Shown here: one piece after another, positions 26,601-36,124 of the stretch
How the letters are laid out: each line of letters opens with the position of its first letter
Position numbering within the stretch: position 1 is the stretch's first letter
NCBI GenBank assembly: GCA_029851415.1
Contig: CM056743.1
Location: 120,434,305-120,498,304, forward strand
Length of the DNA stretch: 64,000 nt
Direction of reading: 5' to 3'
Source: Eretmocerus hayati
Lineage: Eukaryota > Arthropoda > Insecta > Hymenoptera > Aphelinidae
The notes under the pieces: generated by a model
The model's input: the letters and a program-made list of their open reading frames with translations, nothing else
Databases searched by the model: none
What the model was told of the DNA's origin: nothing
Made by a program: the position numbers and the translations under genes

Positions 26601-28791
26601 AATCACTTGGATCTCGGGACTAGAACCACTTTGAGAAACGTTCAAAAACGGATTTTGAAGGTCTTCTCATGGGCTTGAAGATGTCATTGATCTCATAGCG
26701 ATCCAACAATCTCTCCAAAATCGGCAGGCGTTCGTACCTTGCTTGAAAAATTGCGGAAAAGGTCATTTTTCTGACTCGTGTGTCTCTGATATAATACGCG
26801 GGATGGAAAATACAGAAAATAGATTTGATAGTGCTTAATATGAGCTACAAAATGCGACCACGCAGAGCTCTCTACGACCAATAGGTTCTGATATATCTTT
26901 GAATAATTCTACGAAAGGGGGTAAGATTAACTCCAACAGATGCCTCACCGAACATGACAACTGTATTTTTAGATACTGAGTTGGGCCCAAGGCTAAACCA
27001 AACCAAATCTCATGTAGATATGTCACGGATAGTTCTAAGTGATACAGATGAAAAACGATGAAAGTGCTTGTCAAGTGCAGAATCTACGGAGCTTTCACAT
27101 GAAAAATCGAAACAATCCTTGTCTTCAGTGGGTTCTAATGATGTGTGCCACAAAATTAATTCTGAACACAAAATTCAGAGTGAATCACGCGAGATACAAT
27201 TTTCTTAAAATAAATTTGAAACCATCAAGGATTAAAAGATTGCAACAATCAGTAAGTTGCAACAGTCAGTAAAAGATTGCAACAATTTTCGAATCTATAT
27301 AGGAAGCACATTGGTAATCTACTTGAGCGAGCATAAATTAATCGATTCACGGTAATCTGACGGATGAGATGAGAGATCGTTAGATTTCGAAGTTTTGCCA
27401 AGACTCAAGCAAGTCAAGCTTTCTGTGTTAATGAAGGACAAAAAAGTTACCATGACCGTGGCTGACAGGACACGATTGCTCGTGCGATTTCGATTTTTCC
27501 TACTTGAGCTCATGATGTGATGTCTGCAGAGTATCAATGAGGATATCATACGTTGGTTGCGTATCAGTGGTGGTCTAACGACGCATGAATCCAAAATTTT
27601 TCAAGTTGTTCGAGCAATCACTGCAGGCAACATTATATACGCCAAAATGCATACATTTGATGGAATCTTTTCCCCTCGAGAAGATCAGATTGAAACTAGC
27701 TCCACCGATGAGTCTGAACAAACACAACGTGACCCAAAAATAAGTTTTGACTGATAAAAATTGCACTGATTGACAACCGTCTTAACTTCGGGTCATCAAA
27801 TGAGCAATGTCTGCAGTAAAGTCTCAGACAGATATAGCTAACTATGATTAGTCGTACACAGCCATTATTCCAGCGTTCAGGATTCCGAATATTGTCTTCA
27901 AAATTTTATAACAAATCAGTTCTCAACGTTTTAAGGTGCTAAAGCACACTATAAGAAATTGCTATGTTCCACAATCAATCACGTATAATAAGCCCGAGAA
28001 TGGAATGATCGAAAATTCCTTCGTCCTTTCTGAATTTCTTCATAAAATCATTAATTCTCCAACACCATTTAGCAGGAAATTTCACCTGGATAATTTATTC
28101 CTCTAGAACCTTCAACATCTGAAATTTGGTCTGTATACGTGAAGCAATGAAGTACCAATCTCCTCATTAGAAAAAAATTGTTGAACTCATTCGGAATACT
28201 CTTTGTGAATTGTAAAATTAAGCCACAATGACTCTGAAAAAGATACCCTAGCGTGAAAGTTTTCTAAGCGAAGCCTCGATCTGTAACCCACGCTGGTCTG
28301 ATTTTTAAAGTAATAATATACTCACAAAGTATTTACCTGCCGATATAGCTTTGTCACCTCAAAAGCAGTATCATTATTTTATCAGTCAAGAGCCACGCTC
28401 AGATAAAAAGTTCAACATCACATCGCATAATAGCTTTAGCACAATGCGCGCGTAAACAAAAACATAAAAAAGGAGCGTTGAACCTGCTTCTGAGCAGATG
28501 ATGTCAATGCAGGTGAATTGCTGTGAGCAGAATTTGCTCACGAAGCATTAATTCAAATTCAAAATAGTATTTTACGCCAATAAATGCCCAAACGCATCGT
28601 CATCGAGCACAAAATAGTAACAATACGAATGGAAAGAAATCTGATAATGAAAGATAGTAGCAGACGACTCACCTGGCCTTGCGTTCGAGCTTTCCGGTGC
28701 TTTCGTTCCTCTTGAGCACGAAGGGCAGCCTGTTGCTCACGACGATCATGCTGCCGTTGGAAGTGTAGCTTCTCGATTCTTGCCTGGACAT
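6433..28791 (-). CDS. Tps: Trehalose-6-phosphate synthase/phosphatase (fused), 5' eight coding exons
   Basis: Cytosolic enzyme that joins UDP-glucose and glucose-6-phosphate into trehalose-6-phosphate (GT20 domain) and, in insects, carries a C-terminal HAD phosphatase domain that yields trehalose, the main haemolymph sugar. Eight exons join in frame into 627 codons. Motifs seen in order: VVSNRLPF (about 17-24), SAGGLV (40-45), NGCCNGTFWPLFH (about 109-121), VWVHDYHL (168-175), GVDRLDYTKG (299-308), TPLRDGMNLVAKEF (397-410), SPFAGAGEMMHEAL (425-438), then the phosphatase motif DYDGT (531-535) and IISGR. Insect TPS proteins are usually about 800-850 residues, so roughly 200 phosphatase residues are missing. 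No exon for them is visible in 1-6432, so they probably lie beyond the left edge. No stop or frameshift interrupts the model. Intron 1 is 12.3 kb. Product identification is very secure. Confidence 0.97.
7426..7472 (-). pseudogene. Mini-exon-like copy, 47 nt, out of frame with Tps
   Basis: Also in intron 7. Acceptor cacag, strong gtaagt donor. In the frame shared with the copy at 8510-8554 it reads GFSLHYFVLPTEIVRL, but from its only good acceptor the length is 47 nt. Inclusion would therefore shift exon 8 out of frame and stop within a few codons. It is either a decayed duplicate or an exon whose inclusion would switch the product off. Confidence 0.3.
8406..8440 (+). repeat. (CA)n microsatellite
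   Basis: Uninterrupted CA dinucleotides with one interruption near the right end, in Tps intron 7. Confidence 0.95.
8510..8554 (-). CDS. Candidate in-frame 45-nt cassette exon of Tps
   Basis: Located in intron 7. It has an acceptor (cttacatag), a 45-nt body and a gtaggt donor. Joined between exon 7 (AA|) and exon 8 (|GTATATCGG) it stays in frame and would insert 15 residues (FGFHHFVPLAEIFRL) into the linker just before YIGENHK. Two related sequences, at 7426-7472 and 15825-15868, keep the same C-terminal reading pattern (FV...IxRL) and a gt donor. Expression is not shown by the sequence. It could instead be part of a dispersed intronic repeat. Confidence 0.35.
8633..8678 (+). repeat. (CT)n microsatellite
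   Basis: CT dinucleotide run of about 40 bases, just upstream (minus-strand sense) of the mini-exon candidate at 8510-8554. In the transcript it is GA-rich rather than pyrimidine-rich. Confidence 0.95.
8905..9096 (-). CDS. Tps: Tps coding exon 7 (domain linker)
   Basis: 192 nt (residues 454-517 plus two bases AA): RALTMPEDERTLRMNHLRR, DVNHWMKSFLQVMG, and VTMDDFDDYLS. It ends the synthase domain and starts the linker to the phosphatase domain. The acceptor is attccag and the donor gtaagt. The exon stops in phase 2 (AA|), which can be completed either by the G of exon 8 or by the A of the mini-exon candidate at 8510-8554. Confidence 0.95.
9418..9791 (-). CDS. Tps: Tps coding exon 6
   Basis: 374 nt (residues 330-453 plus two bases): VTMLQIAVPSRTDVREY, NGRFTTPNWSPIKYIYG, VALVTPLRDGMNLVAKEFVA, VSPFAGAGEMMHEALICNPY. 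It forms the C-terminal Rossmann half of the GT20 fold; the DGMNLVAKE motif binds the nucleotide sugar. The acceptor is caacag and the donor gtaaca. Confidence 0.96.
9792..11014. other. Tps intron 5, nothing further seen
   Basis: 1.2 kb of AT-rich intron sequence between coding exons 6 and 5. I see no repeat, RNA gene or open frame worth reporting. Confidence 0.6.
11015..11331 (-). CDS. Tps: Tps coding exon 5
   Basis: 317 nt (residues 224-329): GCDMVGFHIQDYCLNFVDCC, VDRKNLLVEHGGRTVRVRP, LPIGIPFDRF and KIVLGVDRLDYTKGL. The last segment holds the Arg/Lys pair that contacts the donor phosphates in GT20 enzymes. The acceptor is ctgttcag and the donor gtacgt. Confidence 0.96.
11559..11787 (-). 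CDS. Tps: Tps coding exon 4 (GC donor)
   Basis: 229 nt (residues 148-223 plus one base): TPLVWVHDYHLMLAANWIRQ, GFFLHIPFPPWDIFRLFPWA and DEILQGML. It carries the UDP-glucose-site VHDYHL motif. The only junction that restores the family sequence LQGMLGCDMVGFH uses CTCG|gcaagt as donor and cag|GCTGCG as acceptor, so intron 4 (227 bp) is of the GC-AG class. Read-through would meet a stop soon after. Confidence 0.94.
11969..12133 (-). CDS. Tps: Tps coding exon 3
   Basis: 165 nt, 55 whole codons (residues 93-147): VVAVHVEPSVFDSYYNG, then CCNGTFWPLFHSMPDRA and NEEFALKT. The acceptor is ctcttag and the donor gtgagt. The YYNG(C)CNGTFWPLFH block is the most recognisable signature of eukaryotic trehalose phosphate synthases. 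It is separated from exon 4 by a 181-bp intron. Confidence 0.96.
14440..15610. repeat. Degenerate three-copy repeat in Tps intron 2
   Basis: Three diverged units of about 300-450 bp begin near 14460, 14800 and 15330. Each has, in order, a 'TAGGGTTTTTT' or 'AAGGTTTTTTT'-like start, a 'TTTGGTTRAG..GGA' block, a 'GATCAAAATGGATTTTT' block and an 'AGAGGAAGATAT' block. The units are too diverged to encode anything. Confidence 0.5.
15206..15246. repeat. Perfect 17-bp stem-loop
   Basis: AGTAACGCCGATTCTAT pairs exactly with ATAGAATCGGCGTTACT around a 7-base loop. It sits at the centre of a longer imperfect palindrome (about 15128-15318). Confidence 0.9.
15825..15868 (-). pseudogene. Mini-exon-like copy in Tps intron 2, acceptor lost
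   Basis: A third relative of the intron-7 mini-exons, reading FNYFVPPAKIYRL before a gtgagt donor. The base pattern at the expected acceptor is cacaat, with no AG. Flanking sequence (for example the 'atctttgagtga' block near 15660 and near 8310) is also shared with the intron-7 region, so a segment of a few hundred bases was duplicated between introns. Confidence 0.3.
16213..16369 (-). CDS. Tps: Tps coding exon 2
   Basis: 157 nt. The acceptor follows a long T-run ending tttcag; the donor is gtgagt. It encodes residues 40-92: SAGGLVTAVAPVVINGNG, VWVGWPG and then NPNDKTPTAGLLSRK. These are standard GT20 segments lining the acceptor-sugar site. It follows exon 1 with a split serine codon and ends on a codon boundary. 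Confidence 0.95.
17346..17388 (+). repeat. 43-bp direct repeat, copy 1
   Basis: AGGGATGAAAAAATGAAC...GAAACTAC, repeated at 17921-17963 with a few substitutions. The two copies bracket the pogo-like fragment. Confidence 0.85.
17388..17850 (+). mobile_element. Decayed pogo/Tigger-like transposon end and transposase start
   Basis: Begins after a TA with CAGTGAAACCTCGGTTTAAC, followed by repeated 'GATTTAGCGGA' subterminal motifs, the usual look of pogo-group ends. At 17721-17762 a short frame reads KYEILQVMKKGNSK, like the start of a CENP-B/psq-type helix-turn-helix transposase domain, then breaks. No right terminal repeat was found. The insertion point is in the first of two 43-bp direct repeats. 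Confidence 0.55.
17921..17963 (+). repeat. 43-bp direct repeat, copy 2
   Basis: Second copy of the repeat at 17346-17388. It is far too long to be a pogo target duplication (TA), so it predates or postdates the insertion. Confidence 0.85.
20298..20319 (+). repeat. Poly-T tract
   Basis: Uninterrupted T-run in Tps intron 1. Confidence 0.9.
20946..22372. mobile_element. 1427-bp foldback hAT-type MITE with 8-bp target duplication
   Basis: Terminal repeats start TAGGGTGACACTTATTTCCC (left) and TAGGGTAACACTTATTTCCC (right, complemented). The flanks are exact 8-bp copies of CTGTCCAT at 20938-20945 and 22373-22380. An 8-bp duplication is the mark of hAT transposition. The inverted repeat continues inward through nearly the whole element. 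No transposase frame is present, so it is non-autonomous. Confidence 0.85.
24724..24960. repeat. GGGCGCA mini-hairpin with TTTTACGCAC motifs
   Basis: 24733-24852 is an inverted repeat (AAGCAACAAGGGCGCA against TGCGCCCGAGTTGCTTA) with TTTTACGCACGA inside, followed by a G-rich tail 'GTGGGGGTGCAGGGGGCGAA'. It is a copy of the block at 3500-3740. Confidence 0.6.
25262..25590. mobile_element. 329-bp palindromic MITE, TTA target duplication
   Basis: Ends CAAGGGGAGGTCCAACCTTG and its complement; flanks TTA at 25259-25261 and 25591-25593. The inverted repeat runs through almost the whole element. Sister copies are at 47820-48145 and, with a larger interior, 52973-55133. A 3-bp TWA duplication suggests the PIF/Harbinger superfamily, but the ends are not diagnostic. 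Confidence 0.8.
26150..26330. repeat. Cluster of TTTACGCAC motifs
   Basis: Multiple copies of TTTACGCAC or TTTGCGCGC variants on both strands, as at 4497-4660. Confidence 0.5.
26332..26652. repeat. Inverted repeat (about 100-bp arms)
   Basis: 26336-26440 pairs with about 26555-26652; for example AAGTGATTTAGTGAGGGAG against CTCCCTCACTAAATCACTT. It is nested in the 24471-26905 composite. Confidence 0.75.
28673..28791 (-). CDS. Tps: Tps coding exon 1 (start codon)
   Basis: 119 nt: 39 codons plus two bases. The ATG at 28791-28789 is preceded by an A-rich context (gcaaaa). The encoded N-terminus contains SMIVVSNRLPFVLKRN, the glucose-6-phosphate-binding start of GT20 enzymes, so little protein precedes it. 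The donor is gtgagt, directly after the bases for KA. It joins exon 2 through a split AG|C serine codon and restores the family sequence ERKASAGGLV. Confidence 0.95.
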
Positions 28792-28799
28792 TTTTGCGT

Positions 28800-29640
28800 G
28801 GATTAGATCAATTGTCCAGTCAATCAGAGTTCTGAATCAGCCTATTTCGCCGAGCGAGCCGATCGGGCGTACGCAAATCGCAAAGCGCTGCAGCCTCCTT
28901 CCGCCTCGCGAGCGTTGCACACACAACAGAGCACGTGGTTTGCACGTGCAACAGACTCTTCAGTATTATTATCGAAATATATTCGTGAGCTTGCGACACC
29001 ACCACCCTGTCAGAGTCCCATGACCTGCATCCGGAGTCGAACCTTAAATCCTCTCAAGCCCTTTGTTATCGCTGTACCCTATCGATGAACCGTATGGGCT
29101 TGCTGTGGTAAATCGGTATGAGGAGGCTTATATGGGCTGATGGGCTGTCGAGGCCGCACTGAGCGAGCCGCCCGCCAAATATTCAGACTTGAGCTTGCAC
29201 CTAGCTTTTACGCGCTCGATAGGCTGTTGCTCTGTAATACAAGCCGGGCGCGAGGTCCAAACTGACGATCGCGGAACGCTTGTCTCCCCTTAAGCGGATA
29301 TCTGTCGCAGCAGCTGCCGCGAAATACACAAAGTCAGAGATAAGCGTAGCGATGCGTGTATATACGTTTGCGTGAGCTCAAAGAATGTGTACGCGCGACC
29401 TCTCGACCCCCGCGCTCGCGCGAGACTATGTAAAAAGTTTGAAAGATTGAGAAGAAGGAGAGCAACGGGGGTGGGAGACTAATGGCCGAAAAGAAGAAGA
29501 AACGATCGCGGGGTTATCTGCTTATCAGTTTGCGCGCGGCTTCTTCGCTCTATGCCATACTTATACATTATCGCGATCGCTTTGCACGCTTATGATCATA
29601 ATTATCGCCCTCTTCTCTCTTTTACTGACTTTTACAGTGT
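28800..29640 (-). promoter_or_regulatory. Probable Tps 5'UTR and promoter region, CpG-rich
   Basis: Directly upstream of the Tps start codon the base composition changes to a GC- and CpG-richer stretch (for example 28850-28920 and 29160-29420) unlike the AT-rich DNA on either side. No open frame here resembles a protein, and no convincing splice acceptor separates it from the start codon. I infer a promoter with a contiguous 5' leader; the transcription start cannot be placed from the sequence. Confidence 0.4.
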
Positions 29641-30990
29641 AGCTGTATCATAATGTTGTATTGCTGCACTACACTCTTCGCAAGTCAACGTTTAACACCG
29701 CCGAACATATCGGATATAAGAAAATTGTTTTCCTCGAGCAAATTCTGTGAGTTGTACTCGAGAGATCGCTCTCCAGCTTCCGCGCGGATAGCGGGAACGA
29801 TCATCACCGATCACGATGCTCTGTTGACGTCGCACAGTGGGAACGATTGAAATATTTCAGCTCTAAAGTTGAATGGCGAAAGCGTGATGCTTTTAAGCTA
29901 AAAAATTTCGATTTTTTTCACTCTGCGTCGGCAGTGAGAAGACAATATGTCAATATCTATGAATACAGAAATTGCTGGCACAGTACTATCAAAAACTCGT
30001 CATGGCTCTCAATGGTTGTAGGTTCCAAGTGGCAAAACAATATTTGGTGTAAAGATCACGATGCAAAAAAGTGAAAGATTGAGGATACTCTGAGAAAAAA
30101 ATTACGATGGCACAACGCTTTTACGGTATTGTCGCAAATGAGCTTTTACGAAATTAAGTGGATGAATACTTCCGCGGAAACTCAGATATTTGGAGATCAA
30201 GAATGTGATGCGTTCATTAGGAAAAGTGAATCTAGCTCATGATGTCGACTCTATGATTATTTGGAACTGAAAATCATTCAGATAACCTCACACGGTGAGC
30301 CGGAAGTTCGAAAAAGGTCGAGTTGTAAGACCATCAAAAATTCTTCTGGGATATGTTTCAGGACCACCACGGCATCATTTTCAAACAAGAGCGAAAATCT
30401 TTTGCCAAGAGTTTTTTGGATGCAGTCGATTTTCTTAATTTTTTACCTCGTTTTTTGGAATCATGATTCCATTTAATCTTCCTGCTTCGTATATTTGACA
30501 TCTGAAAATCATGAAAGTACATGAATTCGATGTAGAAGGTCCAATCTTTTGAATTATGGGGCCAGAACCGAGCTCTAACGATGTTCAGGGCGTTAGAATC
30601 CAATTGAATGCAAAAATTTCAATTATGGCGAAGAAACCCATTGGAGACATCCAAAATTATTCTTGGTCATAACTAGTGCGGACCGTCGAGTACTTTCCGA
30701 GTCAATAAAATGGGCTATGTCTATGTGTTCCGATCTTACTTTTTGGTTTCCCTTTCTGAGAAAGGTTCTTCGAGTGTCCTAAGATGGAGAAATATCATGG
30801 ATTTTCGGTGAGTAATTGATTCACTGAAACTGAAATCTCCATCTCTCAACAAAATTAATCGTCAACCTTTTGAAGATCGAGAGGAAATCTTCTAATGACT
30901 CGAAAACACTTTATGATTTCAATCCAAAGAATTGCCTGGGAGCAATAATTTGTTCCTCATATATCTTTGTGTATGTACATACGCATGTCA
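29640..30990. other. Intergenic, nothing recognised
   Basis: Short open frames only, none with a recognisable domain. I see no RNA gene or clear repeat. Confidence 0.5.
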
Positions 30991-31011
30991 CATTTAAATT
31001 AAATTGATGTA

Positions 31012-33570
31012 GCTTAAGGTCGGTGGAGCTTTTACTGGTGGCAAGTTCAACAAGGTCGGACAAACCAAGTCTGGTGAAGTTTGGATTGAACTCCCAAACG
31101 GAGCGAAAGTAGCAGGGGTCAGGGAAACCATAGGGGTAGTCCGGGAGTTACAAGAGACCGTGACAGTCGAGCTTTGCGATATCGACTTGGACAACACCAA
31201 GGCTGAAATTACCGAGGCGATCCAGGATGCCTTGCCGGACTGTGAAAACGAAATGGTTACCGTCGAAGCCCTACCGCCAGCTTACATAGGGGCCCAGCTG
31301 GCTGTTGTTGTGCTCTCTGTGGCTGCAGCGGGACCCCTGCTACAAGAAGGGCATATCAAGATAGGATGGGTGAATGCTAGGATCCGGGGAAGGGTTTCGG
31401 TACTGATATGTTTCAACTGTCTCGACTATAAGCACATGGCAGCGGATTGCAGGAGAAGAAAGGCAAATTTTGGTTCAACTGCGGCGTAGACGGGCACATA
31501 GCAGCAGCGTGAACCAACCGGCCTAGGTGCCTTCAGTGTCATAGGCTTGGTGTAGAGTGCGACCACATTTCAGGAGTCGCAATGTGCACCGCGTTCCGGC
31601 AAGCGCGACGTGGTCCGGTACCCGGTTCTCAGAAGGACGGAAGAGGAAATGGATAGCTTCCTGCTAGCTAATCTAAGCTGAAGTGTGCGGGCGTACGACC
31701 TCTCAGCCTGGGACGCAGATAAAAAGGCATCGACATCCTACTGATCTCTGAACCGCAAGGGGGGGGGGTGAGTTTCAATAGAGCTGCTCTAGATACAAGG
31801 CAAAGAGCGGTCGTCCAGATCTTTAGTAAAGATTTCCGGGAGAGCTCTAGGCCCGAGAGCGGTCCCGGTTTGGCCGAAAAAGTGGTAGATGGTGTTGCAG
31901 TATATAGAAGCTATTACCCACCCAATGATCCGATAGAGCTCTTCAACCGTGAGCTCGATGCTCTTGAGCGCAGTATCAGGCTATGTTCAGAACCCTTGAT
32001 AGTTGCTGGGGATTTCAATCTCAAAGCACCAGCTTGGAGCGCAGGGCCCCAAGACCGTAGAGGCTCACTCCTGTATGAACTGATGACGAAGCTTAGGCTT
32101 GTCATCATAAACCAGATCGGCGCAAGACATTTCATCTGTTCGGCGCACCGTCAGTTCTCGACCTGACCTCTCTTCTCCATAGATTGGCGGGTTGCCACGT
32201 GAGCTGTCCTCGACAGCGAAATCCTTGGCGATCACTGCCCTATCCAGTACAGAATTGGAGGCATACGCACGTACGAACGTATGTCAATGTCACCTCCTGT
32301 GTGCTGAAAATCGGAAGAGCTCGACCGCGATCTTATATGTATACAGGTCTGGGCACTTCGAACGGCAAAACCGTTGCGTTTTCAAGTCGCGGCTGGGCAA
32401 GATGACCACCCAGACAGGAGCGCTTATATTGGTTGAGGGCGGGAGAGCTTTATTCTTCATAAACACACAAAACGATTCATACGGGGGGATTGTTTTACGA
32501 CCTGATTATACCTGGTAATTCTCTGAGAAAGAGAAGGAGATGTTCTTGGGCCCCAGAAAGCAGAACATTCCTCTCCACCAGGTCGATTGGTTTTGCCCCC
32601 GGATACAACACGACAAACAACATAATCACAATACAATGATACAATGAATGATACAATAACACTACACCATTGACCACGAATAGAAGAGTATAATGCACAA
32701 TCCTGTCGCATTGCACTATACGGGATAACTTTAGATTACTGTTAGTTATTTTCAGCATCGACTGCTGTGTTTACTAACAAGAGTTGTATTGTCACGGCCA
32801 ACCAATGAGAGCACGCCTGGCTGAAAGGCCATCTTGCCAAGCCGCGACTCAAGAACGCGACGGTTTTGCCGTATGGAGTGCCCAGATCTGTATATAAGAT
32901 CGTAAGCTCGACAGAGACAGATTCAATAAGGCAATCACGCAATCACCCGAATAAGTTTGAACTGCTTGCTCTGACGAACTCGCTGATATGGCGACAAAGA
33001 TGATAGTAGCGGACTGCGATGCCTCTATGCCACGCCGGGAAGGTCCACGGAGGTATGGCCAACAGGCTTACTGGTAGAGACCAGAGACCGCACAACTCCG
33101 AAAGGATTCGAATGCCAAGCACAGACGGGTGCAGCGCCCAAGGAAGGAGAATCGCCCCACAGCTGAAGCGGATGTCATGTTGTACAAGCAGGTGAGGAGC
33201 AAACTCCGTTAAGCCAAACGTAAGAGTGAGCAGAGATGCTGACAGGCGCTCTGCAACATGGTGAATGACGATGCGTGGGGGACTCCGTATAGAGTCGTGA
33301 TGAGCAAGCTGCGCTCACAGCTGGGCTGCTCAGCACCGGCTGATAGGCCAACTCTGTTGATAATAGTAACAGTGTTGCTTCTTAAAGAAGAGGAAAGGTT
33401 GACCTTCCCACCACCATCAACTGAGCCCAACACGCCGGCCGTAGAAAGGGAATTTCAAATTGCAGCGAAGAGCTTCACAAACGGCAAGGCGCCAGGCCTC
33501 AATGGGATCCCAAACGAGGGTAAAATTCTCAGAAATGAAAAAAGACCTACGAGGCCAAGGGAATAGATAC
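31012..33570 (+). mobile_element. Decayed R1-clade non-LTR retrotransposon
   Basis: ORF1 remains (31012 to about 31560): GHIKIGWVNARIRGR, then a CCHC knuckle CFNCLDYKHMAADC (31409-31450), then a frameshift and a second knuckle (NCGVDGHIAAA) with a stop in place of its last cysteine. ORF2 remains: endonuclease segment (31768-32166) with PLIVAGDFNLKAPAW and RRGSLLYELM. The reverse-transcriptase N-terminus (33258-33530) has DAWGTPYRVVMSKLRSQLG and NGKAPGLNGIPNE. The DAWGTPY and GDFNxKxxxW patterns fit the R1 clade. The frame is broken repeatedly, and an inverted-repeat insertion lies at about 32320-32925. Confidence 0.8.
32320..32925. mobile_element. Inverted-repeat insertion inside the R1-like element
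   Basis: 32320-32430 and about 32810-32925 are inverted copies (GATCTTATATGTATACAGGT against ATCTGTATATAAGATC; GGCAAAACCGTTGCGTT against its diverged complement). It separates the endonuclease remnant from the reverse-transcriptase remnant. No target duplication could be fixed. Confidence 0.5.
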
Positions 33571-33609
33571 CTTGACACGCTACTGAACATCAACCGGCAT
33601 ACTGCTTAA

Positions 33610-33965
33610 GAACCAAGGTTAGCCCAGACTACTGACTTCGAGACCACCAAGCCAACCCTTCACTTAGAAGTCTAGGAAGCAATTCGTAAACTCCAAAACA
33701 AATCTGCACAAGTATTAGACAAGCTTCCCCCCCTCTCCGCGTTCTTCAAGGCCCAGTCCTAAGTGTCAAAATCCACGAACTCGTTCTTCTTATCTGGATC
33801 AGAGAAAAAATGCCCACAGAGGCAAAGCAGTCTATCATCATTCCAGTCTACAACAAGAGGGGTATAAACTGGGCTGCAACAACTACCAGTAGAATTTTGC
33901 TCCCCGCAGTCTACTACAAAATCCTATCCAACAATCCAACATTCTCGTAGGAAAACCAACAACTT
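33610..33965 (+). mobile_element. Second reverse-transcriptase fragment, decayed
   Basis: A broken frame reads EAIRKLQNKSAQVLDKLPP, then RGV/GLQQ and YYKILSN-like pieces, resembling the EAIKKLKNNKAPGPDGIP...NYRPISLL..YKI region of another LINE lineage. It has several stops. It is distinct from the R1-like copy just upstream. Confidence 0.45.
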
Positions 33966-33984
33966 TATCGACACAGTTGGTGGG

Positions 33985-34096
33985 GTCACTCAGTATCAGC
34001 TTGGTCGATCATCGAAGTTAAGGGATGTAGGGCGTAGTTAGTACTTCGATGGGTGATTGCCCATCTCAGTATAAACAACATCGACTTGCTGACTTT
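33985..34096 (+). rRNA. 5S rRNA-like unit (pseudogene or 5S-derived SINE head)
   Basis: The stretch TCGATCATCGAAGTTAAG through GTTAGTACTTCGATGGGTGA (34005-34056) follows insect 5S rRNA closely, including the positions of the box A and box C internal promoter. A T-run (ACTTTT, near 34091-34096) follows where a Pol III terminator would lie. The 5' third and 3' end are diverged, so a functional 5S gene is unlikely. Confidence 0.6.
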
Positions 34097-35316
34097 TCTG
34101 ATCGATTAGTTGACACTCACACCTGAGCAACGTGAGCGGGAGGCATGAAATGTTACAATTACGGTGTTCATGCTCACGGAACGTGGCATGAGCACCGGAA
34201 AGGTAGCATGATAAATGTGCCGAACTCTCCGGAGTGAGTTTTCTCTCCTCAGGAGTTTCCCCTCACTCCACGGGCATGGTTCCCGAGAAATTGCGGAGAG
34301 AAACTAAGTTAGGGTAGGTGGCTGGGTCTCTTACCTCACACCGTACAAAAAACAACGAAATGTTAAAATTGTTGAGTTCCACCTCGATTGTATAGTCCAT
34401 TGGCTGATGACGACCGTTGAACAAATGAAGAAAAAACATTTCTTGTCGACTCAATCATCGGGAATTGCCAATGCGGGATCTGCCAGAATGGATCAACAAG
34501 TAACCAAATCCCTTCCATTAGCCAAATCGCAGGAAAGAATTGTGAGTGCGGGAAGAACCAATTCATCATCTCTTTGTCGATTTCGAGAGGGATTGTATCG
34601 CAATTCGGGCGAGGAGTCTCTCTGACCCCCCCCCCCCACCTCCTGATCTCAATACACAGTTCAACATTTTATGCTATCTGACTCATCTTAGGCATCCTTA
34701 GCGAATTTGTTAGAATGGTAGAGGTCACCTTAGAACGATCCGTGGATCAGTCATGCCAAGAAAATGGGCCTAGTCCAGAGCAACGCAGTCTTGGGCTCTG
34801 TCAGCATACTACAGTGTGCCAAGAGATTCAGTGTGTGTTCTGGTGATACTCCCGCCGATACGCCTGCTCGTTCAAGAGCAGATACACTCGGGATGAAGAT
34901 GAACTGCAGTGTATCGAGATCTACTGCCTGCTCGCTCGCTTTCATTAAATTAAGGTACCTAACCTTTTTGAGCCTATCTTGCGATATTCAAGAAACGCGA
35001 TACACCAAAATGCCAGATATATGGAGTCGATTGAGACCCCTTCGAGCACGCGCTCTTCGATTGTAGTGACACAAGATAAAAGCGCACTGCAGCCTCAGCC
35101 CAGAAACCCTGATAAATCGAGTACTCGAGAACCAAGCTGACTGGGACGAGATCACGGGATATACCAAGCTCGTGATCACTCGGAAGGAAGGGAAAGCGAA
35201 AGTTCTGAAGTGGCAGTTATCACTCGAGCGCATAACGCCGAAGAGATCACGCTGCCAAGGTCCCGGAAAGCGGATTTTACAATGATTTGGGATAACTGTG
35301 ATGAGTTAAAGAGATA

Positions 35317-36107
35317 CAGTACCGTGCAAAAATTCCTGAATGGTGATTTGAAATCTTCTCTTGGAAAAACGTCGATTGCTCAAGTCCGGATTGATATAGA
35401 GAAACTTTGAAAAAAAGCACCTTGAAGATGAGAAAAAATGCTAACTACTTGTGGTTTTTGATTTTTCTCTCAACCTTTCTTGGTACCTCAAAGAGCTGAT
35501 GTAATTTCAAGGATTCTGAAAAAACCGTTTTTACCATACGGGCTGTAATTGGGACGCGGATGAAGATAGAACAATTCTGCAAAAAGCATCTTGACGAGAC
35601 GAAAAAATTCCATTTGCAATGATTTTTTTGATTAATTTCACGTCGTGTGAATAAGAGTGTGAGAGCTCTCAAAGTAGCCAGATTCTCGGATGTTCAATGA
35701 AATACGGGCAAAAACAGGGAAAAATGACAAAAAACACGGTTTTGTCTACTTTGAGAGCTCTCACACTCTTATTTGCACGACGTAAAAAGTAATCGAGAAA
35801 TCATTCTAAATGGCATTTCTTCCGCTCGACAAGATGCATTTTGCAAAATTGGTCTATCTTTATCAGCGTCCAAATTAGAGCCCATATAGTAAAAACGATT
35901 TTTTCCGAAATCCTTAAAATTACATCAGCTATTTGAGGTACCAAAAAGGGCTGAGAGAAAAATCAAAAACCACAAAAAGTTAGCATTTTTCCTCATCTTT
36001 AAGATGATTTTTTCAGAATCCCTCTACATCAAATTAGGATCGAGCAATCGACGTTTTTGCAAGAGAGGATTTCATACCACCGATCAGGAATTTTTTTCAC
36101 GGTACTG
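35317..36107. mobile_element. 791-bp palindromic MITE with TA target duplication
   Basis: Ends CAGTACCGTGCAAAAATTCC (left) and CAGTACCGTGAAAAAAATTC (right, complemented), flanked by TA at 35315-35316 and 36108-36109. Long inverted repeat, no transposase. TA duplication and CAGT ends fit Tc1/mariner. It lies within or beside the decayed hAT transposase. Confidence 0.8.
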
Positions 36108-36124
36108 TATAAATTACCACATGG

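Larger units (their letters stand above)
24471..26905. repeat. Composite foldback with about 250-bp diverged arms and nested repeats
   Basis: Arms 24471-24722 and 26654-26905 are inverted copies; the shared frame around WSHFVA.IKH shows the homology. The interior holds a TTTACGCAC-type repeat (24724-24960), a complete TTA-flanked MITE (25262-25590), a second TTTACGCAC cluster (26150-26330) and an inner inverted repeat (26332-26652). Confidence 0.7.

Noticed and set aside
34700..34760. tRNA-like impression (GGTAGAGGTC block)
   Set aside because: No acceptor, D, anticodon and T stems can be assembled around it.
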